Below are positions 34,053 through 42,416 of a stretch of 64,000 nt of DNA, piece after piece. Position 1 is the stretch's first letter; every line of letters begins with the position of its first letter. Made by a program: the position numbers and the translations under genes. This stretch comes from Methylopila sp. Yamaguchi (GTDB lineage Bacteria; Pseudomonadota; Alphaproteobacteria; Rhizobiales; Methylopilaceae): positions 124,001 to 188,000 of the forward strand of contig NZ_BAUX01000007.1 of NCBI RefSeq assembly GCF_002897035.1, given 5' to 3'. The notes beneath the pieces were generated by a model. The model was not told where the DNA came from. It did no database searches and saw only the letters and a program-made list of their open reading frames with translations.

Positions 34053-34667
34053 ATGCAGTCCTATCTCCTCGCCGTGGACCGCTTCAACGCGGCCGTGGGC
34101 AAGCTGTTCGCGTGGTCGATCGTCGTCCTCACCTTCGTCATCGTGTTCGAGGTGGCGTCACGCCGCATCATGGGCGCGCCGACCACCTGGGCCTTTGACG
34201 CGAGCTACATGCTCTACGGCCTGCTGTTCATGATGGCCGGCGCCTACACGCTGTCGCGCAACGGCCATGTCCGCGGCGACTTCCTCTACCGGCAGTGGAC
34301 GCCGCGCACCCAGGCCGGGCTCGACCTCGTCCTGTACATCCTGTTCTTCTTCCCCGGCATTCTGGCGATGGTCTACGCCGGCTGGGTGTTCTTCGACCTG
34401 TCCTACCAGACCGGCGAAACCAGCTCGTTCTCGCCCGACGGACTGAAGCTCTGGCCCTTCAAGCTCGTCATCCCCGTGACCGGCGTGCTGATGACGCTGC
34501 AGGGAGTCGTCGAGGTCATGCGCTGCGTGATCTGCCTGCGGACCGGGGACTGGCCGCAGCGGCTCAGCGACGTGGAGGAGACGGAGCAACTGATCCTCGC
34601 CGAGGCCGCGGCCAACAAGGTCGCGGTCGAACCGTCCAAGATCGAGCTCGACGAGGCCAAGATATGA
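34053..34667 (+). CDS. dctQ: TRAP transporter small permease subunit
   Basis: A 204-residue inner-membrane protein with four predicted helices, as in DctQ. Matching features are FVIVFEVASRRIMGAPTTWAFDASYMLYGLLFMMAGAYTLSRNGHVRGDF, with the conserved histidine and acidic residue of the second helix-loop region, and a C-terminal amphipathic stretch rich in Glu/Ala. It partners DctM and DctP in Na+-dependent uptake of an organic acid. ATG 34053 is chosen because it begins the first helix region. The stop overlaps the dctM start (ATGA). Confidence 0.9.
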   Translation: MQSYLLAVDRFNAAVGKLFAWSIVVLTFVIVFEVASRRIMGAPTTWAFDASYMLYGLLFMMAGAYTLSRNGHVRGDFLYRQWTPRTQAGLDLVLYILFFFPGILAMVYAGWVFFDLSYQTGETSSFSPDGLKLWPFKLVIPVTGVLMTLQGVVEVMRCVICLRTGDWPQRLSDVEETEQLILAEAAANKVAVEPSKIELDEAKI

Positions 34668-35998
34668 TCTCGGATCCCATGATGGGCGTGATCATGCTCG
34701 CCCTCTTCGTCGTGCTCCTGCTTCTAGGGTTCCCCATCGCCTTCACGCTGATGGCGCTCGGCGTCGGCTTCGGCTTCTACGCCATGGGCGACACCGTGTT
34801 TCAGCTGTTCGTGCAGCGCGCCTACAGCGTGATGTCGAGCGACGTGCTGATCTCGGTGCCGCTGTTCCTGTTCATGGGCTACCTCGTCGAGCGCGCGAAC
34901 ATCCTCGACCGGCTGTTCCGCTCAATCCAGCTCGCCGCGGGCGGCCTGCCCGGCTCGCTTGCGATCGCGACGCTCGCGACCTGCGCGCTGTTCGCGACCG
35001 CGACCGGGATCGTCGGCGCGGTGGTGACGCTGATGGGCCTGCTCGCCTTCCCCGCCATGCTGAGGGCCGGCTACGACACGAAGCTCTCGGCCGGCGTCGT
35101 CTGCGCCGGCGGTTGCCTCGGCATTTTGATCCCGCCGAGCGTGATGCTGATCCTCTACGGCGCGACCGCAGGCGTCTCGGTGGTGAAGCTCTACGCCGCC
35201 GCGTTCTTCCCCGGCCTCATGCTGGCCGGGCTTTACATGCTCTATGTGGTGATCCGCGTGCTGATCACGCCGTCGCTCGCGCCCAAGCTTCCGCCGTCGG
35301 AACGCGCCGCCTCCTACTGGGCGGTGATGTGGGCGCTCGCCACCTCGTTCCTGCCGCTCGCGCTGCTGATCTCGGGCGTGCTCGGGGCGATCATCGGCGG
35401 CTTCGCCACGCCGTCGGAAGCCGCCGCCGTCGGCGCGCTCGGCGCCATGGTGCTCGCCGTGGCCTACCGGCAGCTCACCTTCAAGAAGCTGCAGGAGAGC
35501 GTCTACCTCACCGCCCGCGCCTCGGCGATGGTGTGCTGGCTGTTCGTCGGGTCGTTCGTGTTTTCGGCGGTGTTCGCCTATCTCGGCGGACAGTCCGTGG
35601 TCGAAAACTTCATCATCGGCCTCGATCTGACGCCGATCCAGTTCCTGCTGCTGACCCAGGTCATCATCTTTGTGCTCGGCTGGCCGCTGGAGTGGACCGA
35701 GATCATCGTGATCTTCCTGCCCATCTTCCTGCCGCTGCTCAGCCACTTCAACATCGACCCGCTGTTCTTTGGCATCCTGGTGGCTTTGAACATACAGACG
35801 TCGTTCCTGTCGCCGCCGGTCGCCATGGCGCCGTTCTACCTCAAAGGCGTCGCGCCGAAACACGTCACGATCAACGAGATCTTCTCAGGCGTCATGCCGT
35901 TCCTTGTGATCGTGATCTTCTCGATGGTGCTGTACTACACCTTCCCCGCGATCGGCCTGTGGCTGCCGAACTACATGTACGGAGGCGGGGCGAACTGA
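34664..35998 (+). CDS. dctM: TRAP transporter large permease subunit
   Basis: A 444-residue membrane protein with about 12-13 helices and the DctM signatures SSDVLISVPLFLFMGYLVERANILDRLF, GGCLGILIPPSVMLILYG, and GGFATPSEAAAVGA. These residues form the substrate and Na+ sites of the elevator-type transport domain. It completes a three-gene TRAP set. It ends 85 bases before the convergent GntR gene, and the gap holds a stem-loop that could terminate both. Confidence 0.93.
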   Translation: MISDPMMGVIMLALFVVLLLLGFPIAFTLMALGVGFGFYAMGDTVFQLFVQRAYSVMSSDVLISVPLFLFMGYLVERANILDRLFRSIQLAAGGLPGSLAIATLATCALFATATGIVGAVVTLMGLLAFPAMLRAGYDTKLSAGVVCAGGCLGILIPPSVMLILYGATAGVSVVKLYAAAFFPGLMLAGLYMLYVVIRVLITPSLAPKLPPSERAASYWAVMWALATSFLPLALLISGVLGAIIGGFATPSEAAAVGALGAMVLAVAYRQLTFKKLQESVYLTARASAMVCWLFVGSFVFSAVFAYLGGQSVVENFIIGLDLTPIQFLLLTQVIIFVLGWPLEWTEIIVIFLPIFLPLLSHFNIDPLFFGILVALNIQTSFLSPPVAMAPFYLKGVAPKHVTINEIFSGVMPFLVIVIFSMVLYYTFPAIGLWLPNYMYGGGAN

Positions 35999-36016
35999 GG
36001 GCGGCCAGCCCTCCCA

Positions 36017-36046
36017 CCCGGCCGACGCCGCAGGGCGGCGGCCGGG
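36017..36046. terminator. Bidirectional hairpin between dctM and gntR-type gene
   Basis: CCCGGCC (36017-36023) pairs with GGCCGGG (36040-36046), and GCCGC (36027-36031) with GCGGC (36035-36039), with a 3-base bulge and an AGG loop. It lies between convergent stops and fits a shared terminator, though no T-run is visible. Confidence 0.5.
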
Positions 36047-36083
36047 CCGCCGATCTCGTCGCGCCGCCGCCTGACGTGGCTCG

Positions 36084-36773
36084 TCAGGCGCGCCGGATCC
36101 GGCCGTCGGGGCCGGCGAGGCTTCGGAGATAGGCGTCGGCTTCGACGATGTCGGCCGCGGTCTCCTTGCGCGCAAGCGCGCCGTCGCCGCGCGCGATGGC
36201 GTCGACGATCGCGGCGTGCCGGTCGGTGCCCTTCAGCGTCAGCACATAGTCCGGCACGACGAGCGACAGCACGGGGCCGGCCCTCAGCCACAGGTTCTCG
36301 ATGATCCCCGAGAGGATGGGGACCTCGGCGAGCGCATAGACGCTGAAGTGGAAGCGCCGGTGAAGATCGAGATAGGTCGCGAAATCCTGCGCGCGGATGA
36401 CGGCGCGCATGGCGTCGAGCTGCGTCGCCAGGTTGGCCGACTCGCGCCGGCCCGCTCGGGTCGCGGCCTCGAACGCCGCCCTCCCCTCGAGCTCGGTTCG
36501 CACCATGGTGATGTGCGCCAGGGCGTCGATCTTCACGTCCGGCACCACGGCCGCCCCGCGCGGCCCGAGCTCCAGCACGCCGAGCGCGACCAGGCGGGAG
36601 ACGGCGTCGCGCACCGGCGTGACGGAGACGCCGAAGGTCTCGGCCAGGTGCCGCAACGTCAGGGTTGAGCCCGGCGCGAAGCGGCCGCCGAGCAGCGCGT
36701 CGCGCAGCTGGGTGTGCGCCAGCTCGCCCAAAGGCTCCCGCTCGATCCGCCGCAGCGCGACCTCACCCGCCAT
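36084..36773 (-). CDS. GntR-family (FCD domain) transcriptional regulator
   Basis: A 229-residue FadR-subgroup regulator. A winged helix-turn-helix (about 15-75: PLGELAHTQLRDALLGGRFAPGSTLTLRHLAETFGVSVTPVRDAVSRLVALGVL) leads to an all-helical FCD effector domain (about 95-220), whose metal-binding His residues may be in DLHRRFHFSVY and TDRHAAIVDAI. Such regulators respond to organic acids, typically the substrates of enzymes they control. ATG 36773 is preferred; ATG 36806 is also possible. It faces the solute-binding-protein gene at 36917, and a perfect palindrome lies between them. Confidence 0.88.
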   Translation of the reverse strand: MAGEVALRRIEREPLGELAHTQLRDALLGGRFAPGSTLTLRHLAETFGVSVTPVRDAVSRLVALGVLELGPRGAAVVPDVKIDALAHITMVRTELEGRAAFEAATRAGRRESANLATQLDAMRAVIRAQDFATYLDLHRRFHFSVYALAEVPILSGIIENLWLRAGPVLSLVVPDYVLTLKGTDRHAAIVDAIARGDGALARKETAADIVEADAYLRSLAGPDGRIRRA

Positions 36774-36857
36774 GTCTCGCATCCTCCGACTGATCTCTCC
36801 GGCCACGGTAGCCCCGCTTCGCGGCTCCGCGAACCCGGCGACGCACGCGACCGCCGC

Positions 36858-36896
36858 TTGACAGCTCCATTTTATCGATGTTTGTTATAACAAACA
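36858..36896 (+). promoter_or_regulatory. Promoter with perfect 18-bp palindromic operator
   Basis: TTGACA at 36858-36863 is a consensus -35. The 18-mer TGTTTGTTATAACAAACA at 36879-36896 equals its own reverse complement and contains TGTTAT at 36883-36888, a -10-like hexamer with 19-base spacing. A bound repressor would cover the -10 of the gene at 36917. The neighbouring GntR-family protein is the obvious candidate regulator; AT-rich inverted repeats fit FadR-type sites. Confidence 0.7.
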
Positions 36897-36916
36897 ACAA
36901 GACCTAGGGAAACGCC

Positions 36917-37906
36917 ATGATCCTTTCACGCCGCTCGCTTCTCGCGGGACTGGCCGGCGCCGCAGCCCTCGCGGGGTCCGGCGCCTCGATCCGGTCCGCC
37001 CATGCCCAGGCCTTTCCGGCGCGCGAGGTGACGCTGATCGTGCCGTGGAACGCGGGCGGCTCCAACGACATCGCCGCGCGGATCCTGCAGCCCATGCTGC
37101 AGCAGGACGGCATGCGGATCATCGTCGAGAACATGCCCGGGGCGACCGGCGCGATCGGGATGCGGCGCGTCGCGAGCGCCGATCCGGACGGCTACACCCT
37201 CGGCATGGGCACCAGTTCGACGCTCGCCGTCATCGCGCAGGGCCTGGCGCCGCTGAAGAACGAGCAGTTCACCCATCTCGCGCGCGTCTCCACCGATCCG
37301 CTGATGCTGCTGGTGGCGACCTCGTCGCCCCACAAGACGATCGAGGACTTCCTCGCCTTCATGGGCAAGGACCGCGTGGCGACGATCGGCACGCCGGGCA
37401 ACAACAACCTCAACCACATCTTCGCCGAGATGACCGCGCGCGCGGCGAAAGCCTCCTACACCAACGTGCCCTACCCCGGCGGCGCGAAGGTGATCGCCGA
37501 CCTCTCCGGCGGCCAGATCGACGCGGCCGTGCTCAAGCCCTCGGAAAGTCTCGGACAGATCCGCAGCGGCTATGTCCGGCCGCTCGGCGTGTTCGCGAAC
37601 GAGCGGCTCGCCGTCTTCCCGGACCTGCCGACGTTCAAGGAGCGCGGCTTCGACGTGTTCCCCTATGGCCCGCTGGTGCAGATGGCCTACCTCGTCGCCC
37701 CGGCCGGCCTCCCCGAGGCCACGCGCTCGGACCTGATCGCGCGGCTCCGCAAGGCGATCCAGAGCGACGCCTTCAAGACCTTCGGCAAGGACAACGGCTT
37801 CCTGGTCGACGATCTCACCGGCGACGCCCTGACGAAGGAGGTCATGGAGGTCCAGACCTCGCTCAACGCGGTCGCAAGCCAGGTCTTCAAGGCCGCCGCG
37901 AAGTAA
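36917..37906 (+). CDS. Tripartite tricarboxylate transporter (Bug/TctC) binding protein
   Basis: A 329-residue periplasmic binding protein with a Tat-like signal (MILSRRSLLAGLAGAAALAG, mature from about residue 33). The Bug-family core is visible: AFPAREVTLIVPWNAGGSNDIAARILQPML, then IIVENMPGATGAIGMRRVASADPDGYTLGMG, and later YPGGAKVIADLSGGQIDAAV. Bug proteins bind carboxylates for tctABC importers, but no tctA or tctB is encoded here. The bound acid is unknown. It opens a five-gene run of catabolic enzymes on the plus strand under the palindromic operator. Confidence 0.88.
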   Translation: MILSRRSLLAGLAGAAALAGSGASIRSAHAQAFPAREVTLIVPWNAGGSNDIAARILQPMLQQDGMRIIVENMPGATGAIGMRRVASADPDGYTLGMGTSSTLAVIAQGLAPLKNEQFTHLARVSTDPLMLLVATSSPHKTIEDFLAFMGKDRVATIGTPGNNNLNHIFAEMTARAAKASYTNVPYPGGAKVIADLSGGQIDAAVLKPSESLGQIRSGYVRPLGVFANERLAVFPDLPTFKERGFDVFPYGPLVQMAYLVAPAGLPEATRSDLIARLRKAIQSDAFKTFGKDNGFLVDDLTGDALTKEVMEVQTSLNAVASQVFKAAAK

Positions 37907-37992
37907 TCCGCGTTCGTCCTCAATCGCGGAAGCGGCCGAGGGCCGTCGATCCGCACTGCTCCGGCGTTCCCGCCTGAAAGGCTTCGAGCTTC

Positions 37993-39135
37993 GTGTCCAA
38001 GGTCAAAAAAGTCACCTCCCACGTCATCGCGGCCCCGGTGGAGCAGCCCTTCACCTCCTCGCGCGGCTGGCTCTACAAGACGCGCGGGACCTGCCTCGTC
38101 GAGATCGAGACCGACGACGGCGTCGTCGGCTGGGGCGAGTGCTACGGTCCGTCCGCCGTCGCCAAGGCCTTCATCGACACGCAGCTCGGGCCGCGGATCA
38201 TCGGCCGCGACCCGTTCGACGTGGAGGTCGTCTGGGAGGACCTCTACAACCGGATCAAGGACTACGGCCCCAAGGGCATGTCGATCGCCGCCATCAGCGG
38301 CATCGACATCGCGCTGTGGGACATCGTCGGGAAAAGCTGTGGGAAACCTGTTCACAAGCTGATCGGCGGCGCGTTCCGCACCGAGGTCCAGTCCTACGCC
38401 ACAGGCCTCTACTTCATCGACTTCGACAACCTGATCGGCGAGGCGGTCGAGGAGGCGGAAGGCTACGTCCGGGACGGCTTCACCGCGATCAAGATGAAGA
38501 TCGGCCTCGGCTCCGTCGCCAAGGACTTCGAGCGCGTGAAGGCGGTGCGCGACGCGATCGGGTCGGACATCCGCCTGATGGTCGACGCCAACCACTGCTT
38601 CTCGGTGCCGACCGCGATCCGTCTCGGACGCAAGCTCGAGGAACTCGACATCGAGTGGTTCGAGGAGCCGATCTCGCCCGAGGACATCGACGGCTACGTC
38701 GAGGTCAGCCGAGCGCTCGACATGGCCGTCGCGGGCGGCGAGAACGAGTTCACCCGCTGGGGCTTCAAGGACGCGATCGTGCGCAAGGCGATGGACATCG
38801 TGCAGCCGGACGTCTGCGCCGCCGGCGGCATCACGGAATGCAAGAAGATCGCGACGCTCGCCTCCGCGCACGGCGTGGAATGCGTGCCGCACGCCTGGGG
38901 GTCGGCGGTGGGCCTCGCCGCCACGCTGCACTTCCTCGCGGCGATCCCCGACCAGCCGCCGAGCCTGTTCCCGGCGCCTCCCTTGCTCGAGTTCGAGCAG
39001 TGCGAGAACCCGTTCCGGGACCATCTCGCCAAGGAGCCGATCGTGCAGGTCCGCGGCGTGGTGCAGATCCCGACGGCGCCGGGCCTCGGCGTGGACGTGG
39101 ACCGGTCGATCATCGACAAGTATCGCGTGGCTTGA
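37993..39135 (+). CDS. Enolase-superfamily enzyme (mandelate racemase / muconate lactonizing type), first copy
   Basis: A 380-residue enzyme. The N-terminal capping domain holds GVVGWGECYGPS; the barrel has the bases K167-x-K169 (IKMKIG), metal ligands D198 (VDANH), E224 (WFEEP) and E250 (GGEN), D273 in QPD, and H300 (PHAWGS). This KxK plus His arrangement is that of mandelate-racemase-subgroup acid-sugar dehydratases, which remove water from an aldonate or aldarate to give a 2-keto-3-deoxy acid. Substrate cannot be assigned. It starts with GTG 86 bases after the binding-protein gene. A second, distinct family member lies two genes on. Confidence 0.85.
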   Translation: MSKVKKVTSHVIAAPVEQPFTSSRGWLYKTRGTCLVEIETDDGVVGWGECYGPSAVAKAFIDTQLGPRIIGRDPFDVEVVWEDLYNRIKDYGPKGMSIAAISGIDIALWDIVGKSCGKPVHKLIGGAFRTEVQSYATGLYFIDFDNLIGEAVEEAEGYVRDGFTAIKMKIGLGSVAKDFERVKAVRDAIGSDIRLMVDANHCFSVPTAIRLGRKLEELDIEWFEEPISPEDIDGYVEVSRALDMAVAGGENEFTRWGFKDAIVRKAMDIVQPDVCAAGGITECKKIATLASAHGVECVPHAWGSAVGLAATLHFLAAIPDQPPSLFPAPPLLEFEQCENPFRDHLAKEPIVQVRGVVQIPTAPGLGVDVDRSIIDKYRVA

Positions 39136-39138
39136 CCC

Positions 39139-40029
39139 ATGCGCTTCGTCACCTTCCGCGACGCGCATGGCGTCCGCGCCGGCGTTCTGCTCGACGAGCG
39201 CGAGGCCGTGCTCGACCTTCGCCACGCTTCCATGGCGGAGGCGCTCGGGGGTCTCGCGCCTGAGGTCGCCGACTTCGTGGCGGAGGGCCTCGCCGCGGTC
39301 GCCGCGCGGATCGCCGTCGCGACTCCCGCGCCCGAGGCGGTCCTGCCTCTCGCCGGGGTGACGCTGCTCGCGCCCTTCACGCCCCGCCGCATCTTCGGGA
39401 TCGCGCACAACTACGTCTGCGCGTTGAAGGAACGCGGCATGCCGCATCCCGCGCGGCCCCCGCTGTTCATGAAGTCGCCGGACACGGTCGTCGGGCCGGG
39501 CGAGGCGGTCGCGCTGCCGGCCGGCGTCGGCGGCTGCACCTATGAGGCCGAGCTCGCCGTGGTCATCGGGCGTCGCGCCTCCCGGGTGTCCGCGGAGGAG
39601 GCGCGGGCCCATGTGGCCGGCTACGCGGCGTTCAACGACGTGAGCGCGAGTCAGCTGATCCGCGCGGACGGCTCGTTCGACCGCGGCAAGAACATCAGAA
39701 CCTTCGGCCCGTTCGGACCCTATCTCGCGACCGTCGACGAGATCCCCGATCCCCACGCGCTCCCCGTGACGCTCACGGTCGACGGCGTCACCCGCCAGAG
39801 CGGGACCACCGCCGACCTGCTCTTCGACGTCGACCAGCTGATCGCGATCCTGTCGCAGGACGGTCCGCTGGAGCCGGGCGACGTGATCGCGACCGGCACC
39901 CCGGCCGGGGTCGCGCCGGTCCAGACCCCGCCGACCTGGCTCACGCCCGGCGCCGTCATGCGCGCGAGCGTCGCTGGACTTGGCGTTCTCGAAAACCCCG
40001 TCGTGGAAGGCGCCCCCTGGAATGGCTGA
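39139..40029 (+). CDS. Fumarylacetoacetate hydrolase (FAH) family protein
   Basis: A 296-residue enzyme. The FAH domain occupies about 75-290, with metal ligands E136 and E138 (CTYEAELAVVIGRRA) and D167 (YAAFNDVSASQ), and K184 in DRGKNIRTFGPFGP. Members hydrolyse C-C bonds of diketo acids, decarboxylate, or act on 2-keto-3-deoxy sugar acids, the last being the most fitting here given the flanking dehydratase. The start is 4 bases after the previous stop. The end overlaps the 2-hydroxyacid dehydrogenase by 8 bases. Confidence 0.87.
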   Translation: MRFVTFRDAHGVRAGVLLDEREAVLDLRHASMAEALGGLAPEVADFVAEGLAAVAARIAVATPAPEAVLPLAGVTLLAPFTPRRIFGIAHNYVCALKERGMPHPARPPLFMKSPDTVVGPGEAVALPAGVGGCTYEAELAVVIGRRASRVSAEEARAHVAGYAAFNDVSASQLIRADGSFDRGKNIRTFGPFGPYLATVDEIPDPHALPVTLTVDGVTRQSGTTADLLFDVDQLIAILSQDGPLEPGDVIATGTPAGVAPVQTPPTWLTPGAVMRASVAGLGVLENPVVEGAPWNG

Positions 40030-41008
40030 CGTCGATCCGGCCGGCCGGCCGAAGCTGCTTCTGACCAACGCCGTCCACCCGGACGCGGAGGCCCTGCTCG
40101 CCGCGGCCGCCGAGCTTGTCGTCGCCCCGGACGTCGCCCCCGATACGCTGCGCCGGCTCGCCGGCGACGTCGACGGCATCGTGGTGCGGGCGAAGCTCCC
40201 CGACGACATCGTCGCCCATGCGCCCCGGCTGAAGGGCATCGTGCGCCATGGCGTAGGGCTCGACTTCATTCCGGTGGCGGCTGCGACGGCTGCGGGCGTC
40301 CCGGTCGCGAACCTCCCCGGCAGCAACACGCAGGCGGTCGCGGAGTATGTCATCGGCGCGCTGCTCGCGCTGCGGCGGCCGCTGGCGGGGCTCGACGCCA
40401 CGCTGCGTCGCGACGGCTGGGCGGCGGCGCGCCCGCTCGCCGACGGGACCGGCGAGATCGCGGGTTCGACGCTCGGGATCCTCGGCGTCGGCGAGATCGG
40501 CCGCCGCGTGGCGGCGATCGCCCGGAACGGCTTCGGGATGCGGGTGCTCGGCGCGTCGCGGACGCTCGCGAACCTCCCCGAGGGCGTGGAGCCCGTCGCC
40601 ATCGACCGGCTGTTCGCGGATAGCGACGCCGTCGTCATCGCCTGCCCGCTCAACGAAACCACCCGCGGGCTGGTCGACGCGCGTCTGATCAGCCTGATGA
40701 AGCCCGGCGCTCTTCTGGTCAACGTCGCCCGCGCCGCCGTGGTCGACACCGCGGCGCTGGTCGCGGCGCTCCACGAGGGCCGGATCGGCGGCGCGGCCGT
40801 GGACGTCCACGACGTCCAGCCGCTCGCGCCCGACGCCGCGATTCTTGGGGCCCCGAACGTGCTGGCGACGCCCCACGTGGCGGGCGTCACCGCGACCAGC
40901 CTGCGCGCCATGAGCATGGGCGCGGCGGAGGAGATGCTCCGCATCCTCGCCGGGGAGCGCCCCAGGAACCTCGTCAATCCGGACTGCTACGGCGCGGTCC
41001 GCGCGTAA
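40022..41008 (+). CDS. D-isomer-specific 2-hydroxyacid dehydrogenase with Gln at the usual catalytic Glu
   Basis: A 328-residue NAD(P)-dependent dehydrogenase. The Rossmann motif GVGEIG is at 155-160 and the substrate-binding Arg is R237 in NVARAAVVDT. The catalytic His is H285 in ATPHVAG. The Glu that usually pairs with it, in a DVF-xx-EP motif, is replaced: the sequence is VDVHDVQPLAP, giving Q266. Formate dehydrogenase also has Gln at this place. The protein therefore may have altered pH dependence or a different reaction. Start ATG overlaps the FAH gene. It probably interconverts a 2-oxoacid and 2-hydroxyacid of the same pathway. Confidence 0.85.
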   Translation: MADVDPAGRPKLLLTNAVHPDAEALLAAAAELVVAPDVAPDTLRRLAGDVDGIVVRAKLPDDIVAHAPRLKGIVRHGVGLDFIPVAAATAAGVPVANLPGSNTQAVAEYVIGALLALRRPLAGLDATLRRDGWAAARPLADGTGEIAGSTLGILGVGEIGRRVAAIARNGFGMRVLGASRTLANLPEGVEPVAIDRLFADSDAVVIACPLNETTRGLVDARLISLMKPGALLVNVARAAVVDTAALVAALHEGRIGGAAVDVHDVQPLAPDAAILGAPNVLATPHVAGVTATSLRAMSMGAAEEMLRILAGERPRNLVNPDCYGAVRA

Positions 41009-41029
41009 TCCTCCGAAAGGCCCGCCCCC

Positions 41030-42169
41030 ATGAAGATCCGATCGATCCGCGCCGTGCCCGTGTCCTACCGCGTGCCGGAGGGCCAGAACGTTACGCTCGG
41101 CATCGGGCGAGCCGTGAAGCGCGACGCGGTGCTGCTGAAGGTCGAGACCGACGAGGGGCTCGTGGGCTGGGGCGAGGCCCATCACGGCCGCTGCCCCGGC
41201 GCGGTCGCGAAGCTCATCGACACGACGCTGTCCGAGCTGGTGCTGGGCATGGACGCGCTCGACGTCGTCGCGGTCTGGGCGCGCGTCTATAAGATGCAGC
41301 TCGCGAGCCACGGCATGGGCGCCGCCGCGGCCCTCGCGCTGTCCGGCCTCGATCTCGCCCTTTGGGACATCCGCGGAAAGGCCTGCGGCTGGCCGCTCTA
41401 CCGGCTGCTGGGCGGCGCGTCCCGCTCGATCAAGGCCTACGCCGGCGGGATCTCGCTCGGCTGGCAGGACCCGGCCTCGCTCGCGGAAGAAGCGCAGGGC
41501 TACGTGGCGGAGGGCTACAAGGCGCTGAAGCTCCGGGTCGGCGACACGCCCTCCCGCGATGTCGCCCGCGCCCGCGCCGTTCGGTCGGCGGTCGGCCCCG
41601 ACATCGACATCCTGGTGGACGCCAACACCGGCTACACCCTCGACGACGTCCGCCGCGTCATGCCCGCCTATGACGAGCTGGCGATCGGCTGGCTCGAGGA
41701 GCCGTTCTCGCCCCACGACTATCGGGCCTACATCCAGGCCGCGAAGCTCGGTCGGACGCCCCTCGCCGCCGGCGAGAACCACTTCACCCGGTTCGAGTTC
41801 AGCCGTCTGCTGGAGGACGGCGCGGTGTCCTTCGTGCAGCCGGACCTGTCCAAGACCGGCGGCCTGACCGAGTCGCTGCGCATCGCGGCCATGGCGTCGG
41901 CCCAGCGGATCACGGTCAACCCGCACACCTCCGCCACCGGCATCAACATGGCGGCGACGATCCACATGCTGGCGGCGGTCGACAACCCCGGCTACTTCGA
42001 GGGCGACGTCGCCAAGGCGAATCCCTTCCGCGACGAGATCGGCGGGACGCCTTACGTCATCGGCGCGGACGGCGGCGTCCGCCCGCAGGAGAAGCCGGGC
42101 CTCGGCCTCGAGATCGACGAAGCCTTCATCGCCGCGCACCCGCTGATCGAGGGCCCCTGCTACGTCTGA
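41030..42169 (+). CDS. Enolase-superfamily enzyme (mandelate racemase / muconate lactonizing type), second copy
   Basis: A 379-residue enzyme with the same fold as the gene at 37993 but a different active-site pattern: K167-L-R169 instead of KxK, metal ligands D197 (VDANT), E223 (LEEP) and E249 (AGEN), D272, and H299 (NPHTSATG). The paralogues are far apart in sequence, so they probably act on different substrates or steps, for example racemase or epimerase versus dehydratase. The start follows AAAGGCCCGCCCCC, 21 bases after the dehydrogenase stop. It is the last gene before a palindromic element and the convergent amidase. Confidence 0.83.
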   Translation: MKIRSIRAVPVSYRVPEGQNVTLGIGRAVKRDAVLLKVETDEGLVGWGEAHHGRCPGAVAKLIDTTLSELVLGMDALDVVAVWARVYKMQLASHGMGAAAALALSGLDLALWDIRGKACGWPLYRLLGGASRSIKAYAGGISLGWQDPASLAEEAQGYVAEGYKALKLRVGDTPSRDVARARAVRSAVGPDIDILVDANTGYTLDDVRRVMPAYDELAIGWLEEPFSPHDYRAYIQAAKLGRTPLAAGENHFTRFEFSRLLEDGAVSFVQPDLSKTGGLTESLRIAAMASAQRITVNPHTSATGINMAATIHMLAAVDNPGYFEGDVAKANPFRDEIGGTPYVIGADGGVRPQEKPGLGLEIDEAFIAAHPLIEGPCYV

Positions 42170-42244
42170 CGATGGTAGCGCCAAGCGATCGCCGCGCGGG
42201 TCCTTGGAACGTTTTTGGGTCTCGTTGACGCAGTGAACCCCGCC

Positions 42245-42339
42245 GTCATTCCGGGCGAAGTCCCGGAATCCATAGCCCGCCGGTGGAGACCAATCTCGAC
42301 AGGCGGGCTTATGGGCCCCGGGACAAGGCCCGGGGCGAC
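42245..42339. repeat. Nested palindromic element, copy B
   Basis: About 95 bases: GTCATTCCGGG at the left end faces CCCGGGGCGAC at the right, with GGAATCCATAG near the inner edge of the left arm. Left and right arms each form their own GC-rich hairpin. It lies between convergent genes. The outer inversion is less complete than in copies C and D. Confidence 0.6.
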
Positions 42340-42416
42340 GGCGGAGCATGAAACAGCGTGGCGTCCACTGACCCGAAGCGGCCTTAGCGACGTCGGCTGC
42401 GTCGTGGACCTCCGCG

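Noticed and set aside
37687-40977. A 1096-codon open frame on the minus strand across the acid-sugar genes
   Set aside because: Antisense shadow of three recognised enzymes; low-complexity translation with no domain.
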